Assembly: GCA_025331565.1 (NCBI GenBank)
Contig: JAFREQ010000030.1
Coordinates: 8,616,501 to 8,680,500 of the forward strand
Direction of reading: 5' to 3'
DNA length: 64,000 nucleotides
From: Holacanthus passer
Lineage: Eukaryota > Chordata > Actinopteri > Pomacanthidae
Shown here piece by piece: positions 34,915-47,800 of the stretch. The first letter of the stretch is position 1. The number at the start of each line of letters is the position of its first letter. The notes under the pieces are model-generated. The model saw nothing but the letters and a program-made list of their open reading frames with translations, did not search any database and had not been told where the DNA came from. Both the position numbers and the translations under genes were made by a program.

Positions 34915-34998
34915 TGTAGATAAATATACTGATATAGAAAAACCGAGTGCACAGATGTAATGACATGTAATGAATGTATAGTCTATTGGGAGCAGTGC
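34735..34998 (-). mobile_element. L2-like LINE ORF end and 3' UTR fragment
   Basis: On the minus strand it starts at the last codons of ORF2 (Gln-His-Cys-Ser-Gln-like, read here as 'QALLPIDYT' in another frame). It continues into the 3' UTR with 'TGCAATATTTCTTCAACTCA' and 'CATAGTGTATTCCTATCC', matching 19725-19840. The tail is absent, so the right part of the copy was lost. Confidence 0.7.
34860..34911. repeat. (TA)26 microsatellite
   Basis: A pure TA dinucleotide run lies within the L2-like 3' UTR. Related copies lack the long run at this point. Confidence 0.95.
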
Positions 34999-35215
34999 TT
35001 GTTGTAAACAGGGATGAAACTTCTGGTGCATGCTGAAACGCTGAGAGAGCATTGACCCCAACCCTGAGCTGGAGGCATCCACTTCCACAATGAACCGGCA
35101 TGAGGTGAAACGTCTCTTGAGTTTTGACGAAACCATCTGGTTTTCAATTCAGTGAACACTGGCCGAAAGGTTCCTGAGAGTCTCTGCAACTTCCGGAAAA
35201 CTTGTTTGTGCTGTC
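34998..35215 (-). mobile_element. Ty3/Gypsy retrotransposon fragment (RNase H)
   Basis: On the minus strand the frame reads 'CRFIVEVDASSSGLGSMLSQ' followed by 'KFHPC', the first strand of the RNase H domain with its catalytic Asp ('VEVDAS'). It is preceded in a shifted frame by 'TFRPVFTELKTR', the RT-RNase H linker. The fragment is cut off right after 'HPC' by the L2-like 3' end. No protease, integrase or gag is present. Dead fragment. Confidence 0.7.
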
Positions 35216-35428
35216 CTACGAGATATTATTCATATTAGTCTGAATCCAAGTGCAAGACACAGAGCAGGTTAAAGTTGGGAAAACGCTTTTACTGAACACT
35301 GCATTTGGATATGGGTTGATGGTGAGGAGAGCAAGGATCCTTGGCGGCCAGGGGGAATGGTGGTGATGAAAGGTGAGGCTGGCATGAGTGAGAAAAAAAT
35401 GTAAGCATGTTAGGTAGGTATGACAGAA
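35216..35428 (-). mobile_element. LTR-type repeat, 3' half (split by a LINE)
   Basis: On the minus strand, 'CATGCCAGCCTCACCTTTCA', 'AGGATCCTTGCTCTCCTCA' and 'CTCTGTGTCTTGCACTTGG' match the copy at 41690-41790. The other half lies at 37226-37404, on the far side of the L2-like LINE. A Gypsy RNase H fragment follows directly downstream, which would fit an LTR, but I did not find clean TG...CA ends. Confidence 0.55.
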
Positions 35429-37225
35429 CACAATAAGATAAGATAAGATAAGATGAATCTTAATTGCCCACAGTGGGGAAATTTGCATTGCACAGCAGCA
35501 AGGAGATAGAACAAGTTAAATAATAAAAATGAATATAAACAGCTGAAAAAAGTATTTACAAATTTAACAAATTTACAAGGGCTTATTCACAGATATACAT
35601 GACAATTTGAATATGAGATAAACATGAGATATATTACCAGTATAGAAGAATTAAATATGAAATATCAAATATTGCAGAGTATTGCACAGGAATGAAATCT
35701 GGAATAAATATACAGACATGAAAAAAAGAGTATTGCACAGATGTAATGACATGGTGGTGTATTGTCTATTGGGAGCAGTGCTGGTTGTACAGCCTCACAG
35801 CTGCAGGAAGAAAAGACCTGCGATATCGCTCCTTCACACACTTTGGGTGAAGCAGTCTATCCCTGAAGGAGCTCTCCAGAGCTGTTAATGTGTCCTCCAG
35901 GGGGTGGGAGTCATTCTCCAACACGGATGACAGCTTAGCCATCATCCTCCTCTCTCCCACCACCTCCACTGGGTCCAGGGGGCAACCCAGTGCAGAGCTG
36001 GCCTTCTTGATGATTTTGTCCAGTCTCTTCCTGTCCGCAGCCGAAATGCTGCTGCCCCAGCAAGCTACTCCATAAAAAATGGCTGATGCCACAACAGAGT
36101 CGTAGAAGGTCTTCAGGAGCGCCCCTTGCACTCCAAAAGACCTCAGTCTCCTGAGCAGATAGAGTCTGCTCTGACCTTTTCTGTAAAGTGCAGCAGTGTT
36201 ATGAGTCCAGTCCAGTTTGTTGTTGAGGTGAACACCCAGGTACTTATAAGATGTCACTATCTCAATGTCCATTCCCTGGATGTTTGATGGTGTTGGAGGG
36301 GAGTGAATGGGCCTCCGGAAATCCACCACCAGTTCTTTGGTTTTCCCCATGTTAATCTGGAGGCAGTTCCGCTGGCACCAGTCCATAAAGTCCTGTGTCA
36401 GTTCTCTGTATGCCCTGTTGTCCCCATCTGTGATGAGGCCGACGATGGCAGAGTCATCAGAGAACTTCTGCAGGTGACAGGTTGGTGAGTTGTATGAAAA
36501 GTCTGCAGTGTAGAGGGTGAAAAGGAATGGAGCCAGGACCGTTCCCTGCAGGGCCCCCGTACTGCAGACAACCATGTCAGATACACAGTCCCATGTCCTC
36601 ACATACTGTGGACGGTTGGTGAGGTAGTCCAGAATCCAGGATGTAAGGTGCATTTCCACCCCTGTGTTCTCCAGCTTGTCCCCCAGGAGTGCTGACTGGA
36701 TGGTGTTGAACGTACTGGAGAAATCAAAGAACATGCAACAGGGAGGGCTGGGCCGGGGGAAGGGCAGATGACTGATCAAATCTGTTGAAGAATAAGTTCA
36801 GATCATTCACCCACTTCTGGTCCCCCGCAGCCTGGGAGTCAGGCTCCTTGTGGCCCGAGATGGTTTTGAGGCCTCTCCAGACTCCGCTGACGTTGTTCTG
36901 CTGCAGCTGTTCCTGAATCGCAAAGTTCCTCCCACACCGTCGTGTTGAAACAGTCCTTGAGAGCCTCGTCGGACCATCTCTTCACTGTGCGGGACACAGC
37001 TGGCTGCCTGTGTACCAGAGGTTTGTACACAGGCTGGAGATGAACCAGGTCTGATCTTCCCAGGGGAGGAAGGGGTGATGAGGTGTATGCCTCCTTGGTG
37101 TTGGCATAACTCAAGTGAAGTCCCCGGAGAGGAGAAGGAGGACCTGGGGATGTTGCTGCAGCCAGCCTGTGACAGAGTGGATGACGTCACAGGACGCATC
37201 GGCATTAGCGGGGGGGGACAAACAC
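35429..37225 (-). mobile_element. L2-like LINE with large open RT frame, internally deleted
   Basis: On the minus strand: the end of the endonuclease ('LLLLSGDFT', a GDFN variant, ~37115; 'LGRSDLVHLQPVYKPLVH', SDH altered to SDL, ~37040), then 'TVKRWSDEALKDCFNTT'. A 337-codon open frame follows (36779-35766). The proline-rich linker is fused directly to motif A 'FFDFSSTFNTI' (~36735), then motif B 'GALQGTVLAPFLFTLY', motif C 'FSDDSA', 'GKTKELVVDF', 'YKYLGVHL' and the C-terminal 'RSFLPAAVRLYNQHCSQ'. The 3' UTR and a TTATC tail follow. About 450 bp covering RT regions 0-2 are deleted at ~36738, and the 5' end of the endonuclease is missing. It is the best preserved RT core in the window but cannot be active. 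Confidence 0.85.
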
Positions 37226-37404
37226 TGAGAAACTAGGAAGAGAGTCTGAAGTGTAGCACTCATGTAGGGCAAACAACAATCTGTCAAGAGTGGTTGAAAA
37301 GCTGGGGTAGATATACTGCAGATATACCTCATATACTGATGAGGGTCAGGTGTGCAGACTGACCAGCATAATGAGCTGATGGTATACAGGTGTGTAGGTA
37401 GAGC
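37226..37404 (-). mobile_element. LTR-type repeat, 5' half (split by a LINE)
   Basis: On the minus strand, 'CCTGTATACCATCAGCTCAT', 'CTGCACACCTGA' and 'CAGCTTTTCAACCACTCTTG' match 41457-41570 of the plus-strand copy. The match stops where the L2-like LINE begins. Confidence 0.6.
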
Positions 37405-37665
37405 CATGCCAGGAGCCAGGGGGTCAGTGGTTCAATTCCTGGGCCCTGCAGTCTGCATGTCAAAGTATTCTTGGGCAAGACACTGAACCTCAAATTGCTC
37501 ACATTGTGTGAGGTTGCATGCACGTATGGTTTCTAATGAACAGGTATGCTATAGCTGGTTCTGTCACCAGAATATGTGTGTGAATGGATGAATGCTGGCT
37601 TGCGTTGTAAAGCAACTTGGGTGGTCAGTGAGACAAGAGAAGCACACATCTAAATACAGTTATTT
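37405..37665 (+). mobile_element. tRNA-derived SINE-like repeat, head truncated
   Basis: The B box GGTTCAATTCC lies at 37429-37439. It is followed by the family body 'GGCCCTGCAGTCTGCATGTC', 'TTGGGCAAGACACTGAACC' and the 'AAAGCAACTTGGGTGGTCAG' tail region. The A-box half of the tRNA-like head is not clear. Confidence 0.6.
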
Positions 37666-38084
37666 ACCTTGTTGCCATTGTCCAGGTATGGAAGACAACT
37701 ATGTTCAGGTCATCAACAAAATTGCCCAGCTGTCCTGTGAACAGTTGATAACAACAAACGGGATTTGACTGGAGTTGCCACTCCAATTGAATGGTATTCA
37801 AAAGAGGAATAGTTGCATATAGGGAATAATTGGGTAAATTTTCATCTGTTGGATATTAGAAAGCCTTTCCTCTATTGTCATATCTCTGTGTTTATACTGT
37901 GTGTTTAATTTTTTCATTGTTCTCTTTCCTCCTTTAGCCTGGGGAGGAAATTGGGAGCAAAAACATAAAGTAATACTATTTTATTCTTTGTGTTAGCACA
38001 TCTAGGTAAACTAATATGGAAAAAGCAGCCTATAAATGAAGAAATTTCAAAACTTGCTGTGAGCTGTGAGTCAATAACAATACT

Positions 38085-38312
38085 GTGCTACTTCCCCTGA
38101 GGCAGGCAGAGAGGAACTTGGAATGGGATCCAATAGCATTGCAGATAAAGGAACACACACAGGACAGCACAGCAGAGAGAGCAAGAGAGAGTGAGAGAGA
38201 GCGAGAGAGAGTGAGAGAGGACATACAGTCAGGCTCTAGCCAGAACAGCATCTCACTGACTAACCACTGAATCCCTGTAATGCAGCAGAACTGATGATCT
38301 GACACGCCAGAG
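38085..38312 (+). promoter_or_regulatory. Candidate non-coding first exon or promoter of glrb
   Basis: glrb exon 2 starts only 5 bases before the ATG, so its leader must come from an upstream exon. This stretch is GA-rich and unlike its surroundings, and ends 'GACACGCCAGAG' followed by a strong donor GTAAGAAT at 38313. It could be a 5' untranslated exon. A chance donor in a GA microsatellite (38173-38219) is the obvious alternative. Confidence 0.2.
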
Positions 38313-38547
38313 GTAAGAATCAAAGAAATATGCAATACCTCTTTTTGTCTTGTACTGTTGTTTGTGCTTGCAGTTGTGGGGAACGGTGTCTATGAGTGGG
38401 TGCATGTAAGAGAGAGAAAGAGAGCAAAACAGACTGGAGGACAATGATATAAGCCTTGGGTTTTTCTGTACTGTCCTTGTGCCTGTGTCTGTGGTAAATA
38501 TATTTACATGAGTTGATACAGTTTTCCTGCTATCAGAGAGGGAACAA

Positions 38548-38551
<4 letters not shown>

Positions 38552-38587
<36 letters not shown>
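38552..38587. repeat. (GT)18 microsatellite
   Basis: A pure GT dinucleotide run. Confidence 0.95.
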
Positions 38588-38589
<2 letters not shown>

Positions 38590-38599
38590 AACATGACAG

Positions 38600-41280
38600 C
38601 TTCAGCGAGCTGTGTCATTGCATCTCTAACGCCGCAGTCCCTCCCCCACCCCCACACTGTATAGTTGCCTCTGCCACTTTTCCCTCTCCCTATCCCACGA
38701 GCTCTCTCAGTGATTCTGCTAATGGACTGAACCATCACCTCTTGTCTTTGAATTGTTTTTTATAACAAGGACCAAAAGGAAAGATTAAACCTTTGCAAAA
38801 ACAGAGACCAAAACTATGGTTGTTTTCCAAAGCAAATAAAAACCTAATTCAAAGTCTAATTGATATTTAATGTAATAATGCAAATTACTAAAAATTCAGC
38901 CATGGAACATAACCTTTCTCAAGAGTGTATGGTTTCCATACTGTAGTTCTAGATAAGGATGGTAAACTTAAAATACAACATCTGTCATAGCACAGGTAGT
39001 AAGATGTTTTGTTGATTGTACCAGCTATGGACACAACATACACTGAATGCCTTTGGCTTGCCAAAAACAAGAACGGATGTAGGCCTGAACTCTACTACTG
39101 CTCCAGTCGACATCTTGCATGAGCTCAGTGTTGGTTTCTGTTCATTTTGGTTAATAAATACATACAGGCAAATATGTTAACTTTTTTTCTTTTCCGTTTT
39201 AGTTGCATATGTCTAAAATGCACTATATTCATGAACACAAGGTAATTTTAGCAAAGAAATCTTCCGAATTAAGGTTTTTTAGCAACTTTTAGCACAATCT
39301 TGCCTATATCCAAGAGCTAAACTGTGCCAGAGCTGTTTGTGGCTCAGCCCCAGCACAGAGGCCTATGACGGGCCAGACAGCCTGGACAGGCATTGGATTA
39401 ATTGCAGCAGACCTTGAGACAATCACTGCCTACAGCATCTTCCGAACACTTGGCCAGAATGCCCCTGCAAGCAGTGCAATCGCCACTGAAAGGCAAAAGA
39501 GTTGGTATAAAAGCTAAGATAAAACAGCTTGGACCCAAGAGAGTGAGCAAGACTGCATGCATCGTGATTATGCACCATCTTGCACCATCTCAACCCCAGC
39601 CCCACTCATAACAAATCCCTAACCCCTGCCTACATGCAATAATACTAAAAAGTGGGCAAGTTGCTCAGTGAAACAATCCTGACCAGAGAAAATTGGAGCC
39701 ATAATTCCAGTTGGGAGATGTGTGTGAGTGGTGATTTAGCTACATTCCACAAGCTCTCTCAGCTTGTGTCTAATAAATAAACAACTCACTTAGATGCCGC
39801 CATCACAGAGACACAAGCAAAATAACCATTGCAAGCGTATCTTTCAGTCTTTCACCCTGAATTGGCTACTCGGCATGGCAGCTACTGTTCACTGGTGTCT
39901 GTGTGTGCTTTGTGCTACTGGATTAGCTTGCTAGACTAGAGTCTGCAGCTGCTGTCACTTGCTCTATGTCTGAGGGGGTGTGTACTGTGTTTACTATGCC
40001 ATGCCGTAAATTACTCCCAAATGGTTGGCATTGGCCTTGCAAGGTTCAGGACGATTCAAAACAATAGATGGCGTGCTAATGGCATGCTTTCAACCAATGA
40101 AATGCTGATTTTTGGTAAGAAATGCCAATGTTAAACACTACCATTGATGTGTTTTATCACAGTACAGTCATATCTTTTGGTTTACAGCTCAAAAAACACA
40201 TTTAAATGTGCAGTACCTCATTAATATGAACTCCTCTCTATATCTGGATAGAGCATTGGGTCTGCCCTTTCATAACCATCCTCACCAGACTAAAGGAGAA
40301 CAGTTCAGATTCCTACATCACACATATCCACAAAATGACAGTGGTGATGAATTAGCAGCAGGATCAGCAAGTCTAATATATGTAAACAGCATGCACCAAG
40401 CTAATATATAAATATATATAAAAATAATTAAGTAAAAACTTGTTTGTCTGTATTAATATGTATTACTGAAGGGTGGAGAATCAGACTCACTGAGCACACT
40501 GGGCTGGGGGGTGTTGTGAAACCTGTTCAAAAATAGGTTCAGTTCAGTAGCAAATTATGGGTCCCCCTGAACTACGGAGGCAGGCTTGGTGCCGCAGTCA
40601 TTCATTTCATTCCATCCCACACCTCCTCCACATATTGGCCTGTAGTTGTTCTTTGCCTCTCTGTTTCCTCTGCTCGGAGTTCCTCATGAAGCCTTGCCAT
40701 AAAGGTCATCTTCTACCTTGCGAAAGCCCTTTGATCTGTTTACTAATCCAAAGTTTGTAACTATTGCTGGACTACATCAGGCACCGCACAGCACACCACA
40801 ATCTCATGACCTTTGTGGCCAAATATTAGCTAAAATTTTAACATTTTAATGGATGGTCTTGAATGGCAAACAACAGGGAAGAGACAGCCTCTACCCACTT
40901 CAAACATTAGAATCGATTTGAGTGTACCATGGAACCTTTTAAGTAGCACACTGTGACTGCAGATTGAAAGAGATGAATGCTTTGGGCTGTCTGTAGCTCT
41001 GCCATAAATTGCTGATGAAGGTCAGATGTAAAATTTGACCCTGTTTATTTGGACAGTATGCAGAAGGCCTGCCCAGGACAAAAAATTAACCAGGAATGGC
41101 ACAATCAATTTAGCTTTGTTGGTATGCAGCAAATAGCCTCTGTGTATCTTGTGGACACATCCAGTATGGCTAACAAATATAAATTTCCACACTTACATAT
41201 CAGAATTTGAGCAAATGACATGTCAGGCAAATAATGCAAAGGTGCCACTGGCAGAAACCTTTCCTCCGCTCTCACTACTA
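38600..41280. other. Intergenic stretch, no gene recognised
   Basis: The ORFs here (for example 39402-39611, 40208-40411 and 40557-40760) are short, lack domains and sit without splice context. I see no repeat family I can name with confidence. Confidence 0.55.
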
Positions 41281-41289
41281 TTTACATTA

Positions 41290-41835
41290 TTAAGGTTTCT
41301 CCTCACACCCATGTGACCACTTATCCTTATGACCACGCCTGGCTCCACTGAAGATCCATAGTGTGTCCCTGGTTTCCTGTTCTCCCTTGTCTGTCTTTCT
41401 GTGTGTGTGGTCCTTCTCCTCCTGGCTTCTGGCACGGATATATGGGTGTGCTTCTACCTGTATACCATCAGCTCATCACTCCGCCAAATCTGCACACCTG
41501 ATTCTAACCAGCCCATCAACCCGCATTATATTTACCCTGGCTTTTCAACAATTCTTCGCCAGATTGTTGTTTGTGTTTGTGTTTCCCAGTGATTTTTCAG
41601 TGATTTTCTCTGTGTTTAACCTTTTTCTCCTTGTGCCTCAGGATCACTATCGTCTCCTCATCCGTTTGACAGTCAGCCATTACCCACCTGCCATGCTTCC
41701 ATTCATCCTTGCCCATGCCAACCTCACCTCTCATTGCCTAGGATCCTCACTCTCCTCAACCAGCTCTGTGTCTTGCACTTGGGTCTACACTTGTGTTTGT
41801 AACTAACTTATAACTTTGTAACATTTAGTAAGCAC
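41290..41835 (+). mobile_element. LTR-type repeat (intact relative of the split minus-strand copy)
   Basis: It contains 'CTGTATACCATCAGCTCATC', a TATA-like 'CATTATATTTACC' (~41524), 'GGCTTTTCAACAATTCTTCG', 'CATGCCAACCTCACCTCTCA' and 'CTCTGTGTCTTGCACTTGGG', ending near 'CTTTGTAACA' (41822). The overlapping frames (41363-41806) are not recognised proteins. The end 'TGTAACA' would suit an LTR, but no matching start or target duplication was found. Confidence 0.5.
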
Positions 41836-44800
41836 AACCTGCTCAAACATAGCCAAAACCCCACTGGCTGGATAAGCAGCGGGTGTCCACGTATGTACTA
41901 TGTACTGTTACTTATGTAACACCATCCTTTACAAATGAATGCGCAGGTACTTCTGGAGCCTCCTTATCTGACATTACCACTTTTAAAGCGTAATGCAGGG
42001 TGTGATCTTTCTTCTGACTCTTCACCAGGGATCTACTTATATGAAAGGATCTCCTCAGCCCTGTTCAGAGTGACTGGTAATGCTTCCAAGTCTGTGATGC
42101 TAGCCTCTACTTGAGCCTTTTCAATAGAATCATGAATCAGAAAGTGTAGGTATTCTAGGAATTAAACCACCAGTCTCGTGCTACTTCCTGTTCCCTAAAC
42201 AAATCTGGATAACATTCTCCAGACTGTTGCCTGAATTCACCAAATTTTCATCTGTAGGAACACTACCATATGCACCCACACATGTTCCTTATATCATCTT
42301 CCAAGCCTCAGAGATTGTCTACTGCTGCTGCTAATCTCTGAGCTTTCCCCACTCAGGCACTTCATTTTGGCCTATTTTATTTCTGTTGCTATTTCTCAAA
42401 CATTTAAAAAATATGTCCACAGGATTTTCATCAAAATGTGGAAGTTGTTTGTGTGACTTCTTAACCCATAAGAACCCAGGCCCATTTCATAAATTTCTGG
42501 AACGTTATGGGGAATATACCACAGACCAAGTGGACCACATAGAACACATTTCTGATGTTTTAAAAATATATTATTATATTTATTTTTATTGTTTTATATT
42601 AATTTGTTCAAGAAATATGGTCAGAACAGGTTAGATGTCATATAGGACACATTATTAAAGCATTGGAACTGTTAAATAGTGTCAAAAAACAGACTTTGAA
42701 ATTAGGTACTTCCTTCACTTTTGCTACAGGTCACACCACTATTCTTGGTGAACTCATGTCATACCACCGTCACACCAGGATGTTTAGTATATATTGCTTT
42801 GGGACTTAATGAGTTAAGGCTAAGCATAAAGCTATATAAGGAAGAGTTTAGGGCATTCAAAGTGTTTGTTACACCCATGTCACCATGGATTCTTATGGGT
42901 TAAAATCAAAATCTGGCTACACTTGGCACCGCATGGCTCTACATTTCTCTAAATTAACTCATACTAATCCTTTCCTTTTCTTGTATGAATTTTCCTTTTC
43001 TTTATGTTGCTTTTGTTTTTTCCAATGTATATGTGATTTCCCTTTCTTTCTCTAATATTTTCTAAACCTGCACTGGTCTTTTCTTTTCACTGTCTGTCTG
43101 TATGTTTGTTCTGGCCAAATGTCTTCTTAATCACAGACAAATCATGCTGCTACAGCTGGTTTTACCATTTTTTTAATCAATTCTTCTTGCTCTGCAATTC
43201 AAATTAACTCATTAAACTGCATGCAGATCATATCCCCAACATGGAATTTTTCACAGCAAGTCAAAAACACCTACACTGCTCTGAACAGTTCGCTTCTATT
43301 CTGCTCTTTACTTCTACCCAAGATGGCATCAGCTTGTTACTGATGCCCATAAATTAGCCTTCAGTACATGTTCAGCATGCCCACTACCACTGGAGAATGC
43401 CCACAAAGTAGAGGCTGCAAAGCCAGTGGCCGCAATGTGTGGGCAGAAGATGCTTAAGTTGTTCAGGCGGAAGGAATGTAACATTAGACAACAGTGGATA
43501 TAATTTCTATGTCTGGATCTCATACAACAGTACAACCCCAGGATTTATCTCTGGTCTATTCACATTTCATTGAGAACTACTTTGCCAACCATACTCAGTA
43601 CCTGCAAACCAGCTGATTGGCGGGAATTGTCTGCTACTGAAGTACAGGGAAGTTGAACTTTATTGTGCAAGTGCGCCAATTCAGGTCCCCTAACTGTAAG
43701 TATATCATAAATATGTTTATCCTTTGTGGACTATTATTTTTAGGTTACACCTAGCTAGTTATTTTCAGTGATCAGCTGTGGTGATTGATTTGTGTTTACA
43801 CTGAACTGTGCCTGCTAATGCTAAAACAGAGGCCAGTCTTCAGCTGGCAGCAGTCTAACCTGCTTAGCTATTGTTATACCACTATGGCAAATCTGATGAA
43901 ATGATTGGTTGAAAGGTATGTCTTAACTTTTATTAACCATTTTAACCATACACTTATGGTTAAAGCTGTCAAGTTTACCTGATGAGCAATCAGACATGAT
44001 GGGTGCATGACAGAAAAAGTTAATAATAAGAAGAATCTGTAATTAATGTTATTACAGTGGCTGTATTTCTCTATAGGACAGTTTTCAATAATGGGAAGAA
44101 GCTGAGCTTTCACCACTGAGACCTCCATCTACAGTGTAGTCCAAGCTGGAAACCATTGCTAGGGAGAGGGACATCTTGAACACCCCGCTTAGTCTGCTGC
44201 TTCCGCTTAACTTGGATGTAAATGATGGATGAATGGATGGATGGAGGTCAATTCACAAGTCACTTCAAGGGATTACAATTTTGGTCTGTCATTTTGGTTT
44301 CTTCTTGTCATACTATAAAGTGACATCAGTTCTGTAATCACTACACACTTTGTTAAATAAAAACATCTCCTCCATTTTAAACCATATTTCTCTCTAGATG
44401 TACAAGAATGGCCCTAATAAAACAATAATGTAATGTAATAATGTAAATGTAATATTGCATCTTCCATGTTTTACAGAGTGGTCTGATGAATCTTGTTTTT
44501 GTTGAGATGTTTCTGGATCCACCAGACTCTTCTCACAGTATGAGAGACCAACACAGAATTGTTTACATTATGAACTTTGCTTATCAATAATTGAAGAATA
44601 TGTGACTTTGATGTTGTGCATTATTATTTCATGTGCTATAAATAAATTGTTGTATTTTTAAGAGACATTTGTAATTTTTAAATTTAGTAATAAGGGTCCT
44701 GTATTTTACAGAACTATGATTTTCTACAAAGGCTTTTCTGTAATAACACAGTTTAAATAGATGAACAGAAATATCCTGACAATGTGTTAAAGACATTAGT

Positions 44801-47800
44801 TTTGTAATTATTTACTACATGTGGCAAATAGTGACTGTAATTATTATTATCTGTAAGTAAAGGGTAGTAGTAGTGCGATCAAATGCCACATTGCTATATT
44901 TTAGCAATTTAATACTAAATAAGTAAACCTGACATTATGAATTGCACATCATATTATTAATAAATAATAACAAAATACTGAATATATTTAACCATGAAAT
45001 TCTTCCATAGTCCATAAATGTTTATGACTTGGATCATTATATTCTCTTTTCAGATAACTAATATTATTTTTTCATTTTTTATTTTATATTTTAGAGTTAA
45101 TTGTAGGTCAATTTTATGTAATTCCAGCAGTTTTAATTTGGAGTCTATCCCTGTCTGCTCAGTCTCAGCCAAGGGCATTGTTGTTTGATTAGCATTGGGA
45201 GACAATGTAAACAAGTGGCTGTGTTTGAAATTGAATACTAACATACTGCCTACTACATACTCAATTTGTATGTACTGCATAATGCAAAATGGATGATTAG
45301 GTGTGTCATTACCAGCAGACTGTTTACACTGAAGTATACTCAACAAGATGGTTATGTGACTGCATCAAATGACTGTAATGATGACAACATTACCAGCCAG
45401 TTGATGGATGTCAATGCATTTTGGGTTGGCTGAGTATGTCCAGTAAGCTCACACCGCATGCTCAAAAATTCTTGCTAATCTAGTATACATCCAGGCCTTT
45501 CTTGTGTACATTGTGAGCACTGAGGGAGGGGGGGCCACTGCTGCAAACTGCAAGTGGTTCGATACCACGGATGAGATTATGGGGCAAAGAACATTTATAA
45601 CCTCACCTCCTCAGCCATGCCACCATCACGCGCAGTACTGGTCTCTCCTCCAGAGGAGGAATTTACCACTCCAACTAGTGGGAAGAGGAAACATGAGTGG
45701 CTCACGTTTCTTAAAGAGTCCCGAGAGGGATGAGGCGAAGGAATGGTGAGTGGAAGAAAGGATGGAGAAGAAAGAGGTAGAGGCAGAGAAAAGGGAGAGA
45801 TAAAGGAGAGAGGAAGACAGAGGGAAAAGTGGGAGGGGGACAAAGAGTGGTGAGAGTGGATGGAATGGCAAGAAAGAATGGAAAGGGAGAGGGAGATTCG
45901 AGCCAGGGAGGTAAGACTATTGTTGGTACTAGAATTGTTTGCAAACAATAAAAGAAAGAAAAAGTAGAGTTTCTTATGTGTTTATTTTCACACATTTTCT
46001 GATGGGTTATGAAAAGAATAGAGATACTTTTATTAGACTTACTTTTGTTAAATTTGTCCAGTGATATAATTTTGCAGCAGGTGCAATAATGTCAACAATG
46101 ATTCTTCTTGCAAAAAGCAGTCTAATTAACTTTGTAAAATAATTAACTTTAACTCAGTAAAACGAGGTAACACACGTAAATTATGACACGAACTCTAGCT
46201 CCACACATTCAATGACCCAAAAAATAAATATAAATCTGGAGTTTGGCAATGATGGGTGCATCAGATGAATGAGTGTATGAATGAATACAGGCATTTGAGA
46301 TAAAGCAGCTGGTAAAAGCAATGGTAAATTTAGAATCAAGTTTGATTGAAAGACAATTTTTAATTTCTGAATTCAACCAGAGAAGTACTACTTGCGTGAC
46401 CAGAGAAATGGTGATGGCTGAGTTTGTAGAGCAGGAGTGTTGAAATTGAACATTTGGCAGTTTGGCATTTGGCGGAAATTAAAGTTAACACAGACAGAAT
46501 GGAGATCTTTGTACCGGTAAAACAAACGAACACCAATTTGCATTTCACTGTCAGCATTTTATACAGAAAGTTTAGCAAGGATGTTCAAAAAGTGTCTCCA
46601 GTCAAGGGACAGCTTGTCTGGTGGGGAGATGCTGTTTATGACACACCTAGTATTGTCCTATTGCTCTGTGTAAACTCAAGCAAGCTATTAGCAGACAGTT
46701 GTGAACTTTGTCCTGTCTCGTCCAGAAAGGCTTTGATCTTCTCAAACGTAAATACCACATACCAGTCTTTGTTTGGTCAGGGCTGGCCAGATGTTGCAAC
46801 TTTACTTTACAGCTTTAGTTGTAATGTGTTCAGCATTCTGTGTTCCTTTTGCTAATATAGTTATTAGGCTGCCATGTAAGTATTTATGTTAAGAGGAAGC
46901 CTCAGGCTATTAAAAAAATATTATGGCAGGATTTTTGATTTAAAAGGGTAAATTAAGGAAACTAACTAAACTAACTTTGCTACAACTGTGTACATGTATT
47001 TAAATCAGACAACTCCCAGGCTATAGGTTAAAAAAGCATTAACAATAATCATGTCCTGCAGAACAGGGATGTTTTCATTTGAAATAGCACTGCAGCTGCA
47101 AGCCTGCTTCTGAGGGTGGCTCACTGGCTTTGTCACATTCGTCCCCATCATCACCTTCACCACCTGCATCAGGCTCCAAACTATTCTCATTCCTGATGCA
47201 GAGGTTGTGGAGAAAAGACAGCTGATAATGACCCCCGACACAAATTATCTGTCTCTGTATGTCTCCTAAATTAGTTGTTTGGGAACAAATCAGACCCCAA
47301 GTCAGCTACAACAGCAATGGAGGGACAGTTTTTGAAAAGGACAAGGATGTGTCAGCGTTGCACCATGTGACTGGAAACACGTACGCTAATTTTACTCAAT
47401 ACAGCACAATACATATTTGAGTACTGTGAATGTTTAAAAATAACCAAGCTGGAGCTAATTGAAACTTAGTGTAAGTGTCCAATAAATAATTTTACTGAAA
47501 TGACCTACATTCAAATAACATAGCTAGGATTCATTAGCTTTTGTTTGTTTGTTTGTTTTTAATATATATCAAATCCAGTGTATAAGTTTATGTGTTTTAG
47601 TCAGAATTCTTTTGAACCCCATATCATATCTTTTTAGCTAGTGTGTCTGGTGGGTAATAAAGTAAGCAGTTTGTAGTAAGTACTTGAAAAATATGTACTG
47701 TTTCATTTCACTCACTGTTCTACTAAAACCACAGAGATTCAGCGGTGGTGTAAGGGTGTACAGCTGTCACCACATGTTTTGTCATTGCTCTGGAACATTC

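Noticed and set aside
46454..46855. 133-codon plus-strand ORF upstream of glrb
   Set aside because: No domain, signal peptide or splice context was recognised, and the composition is like the surrounding intergenic DNA.
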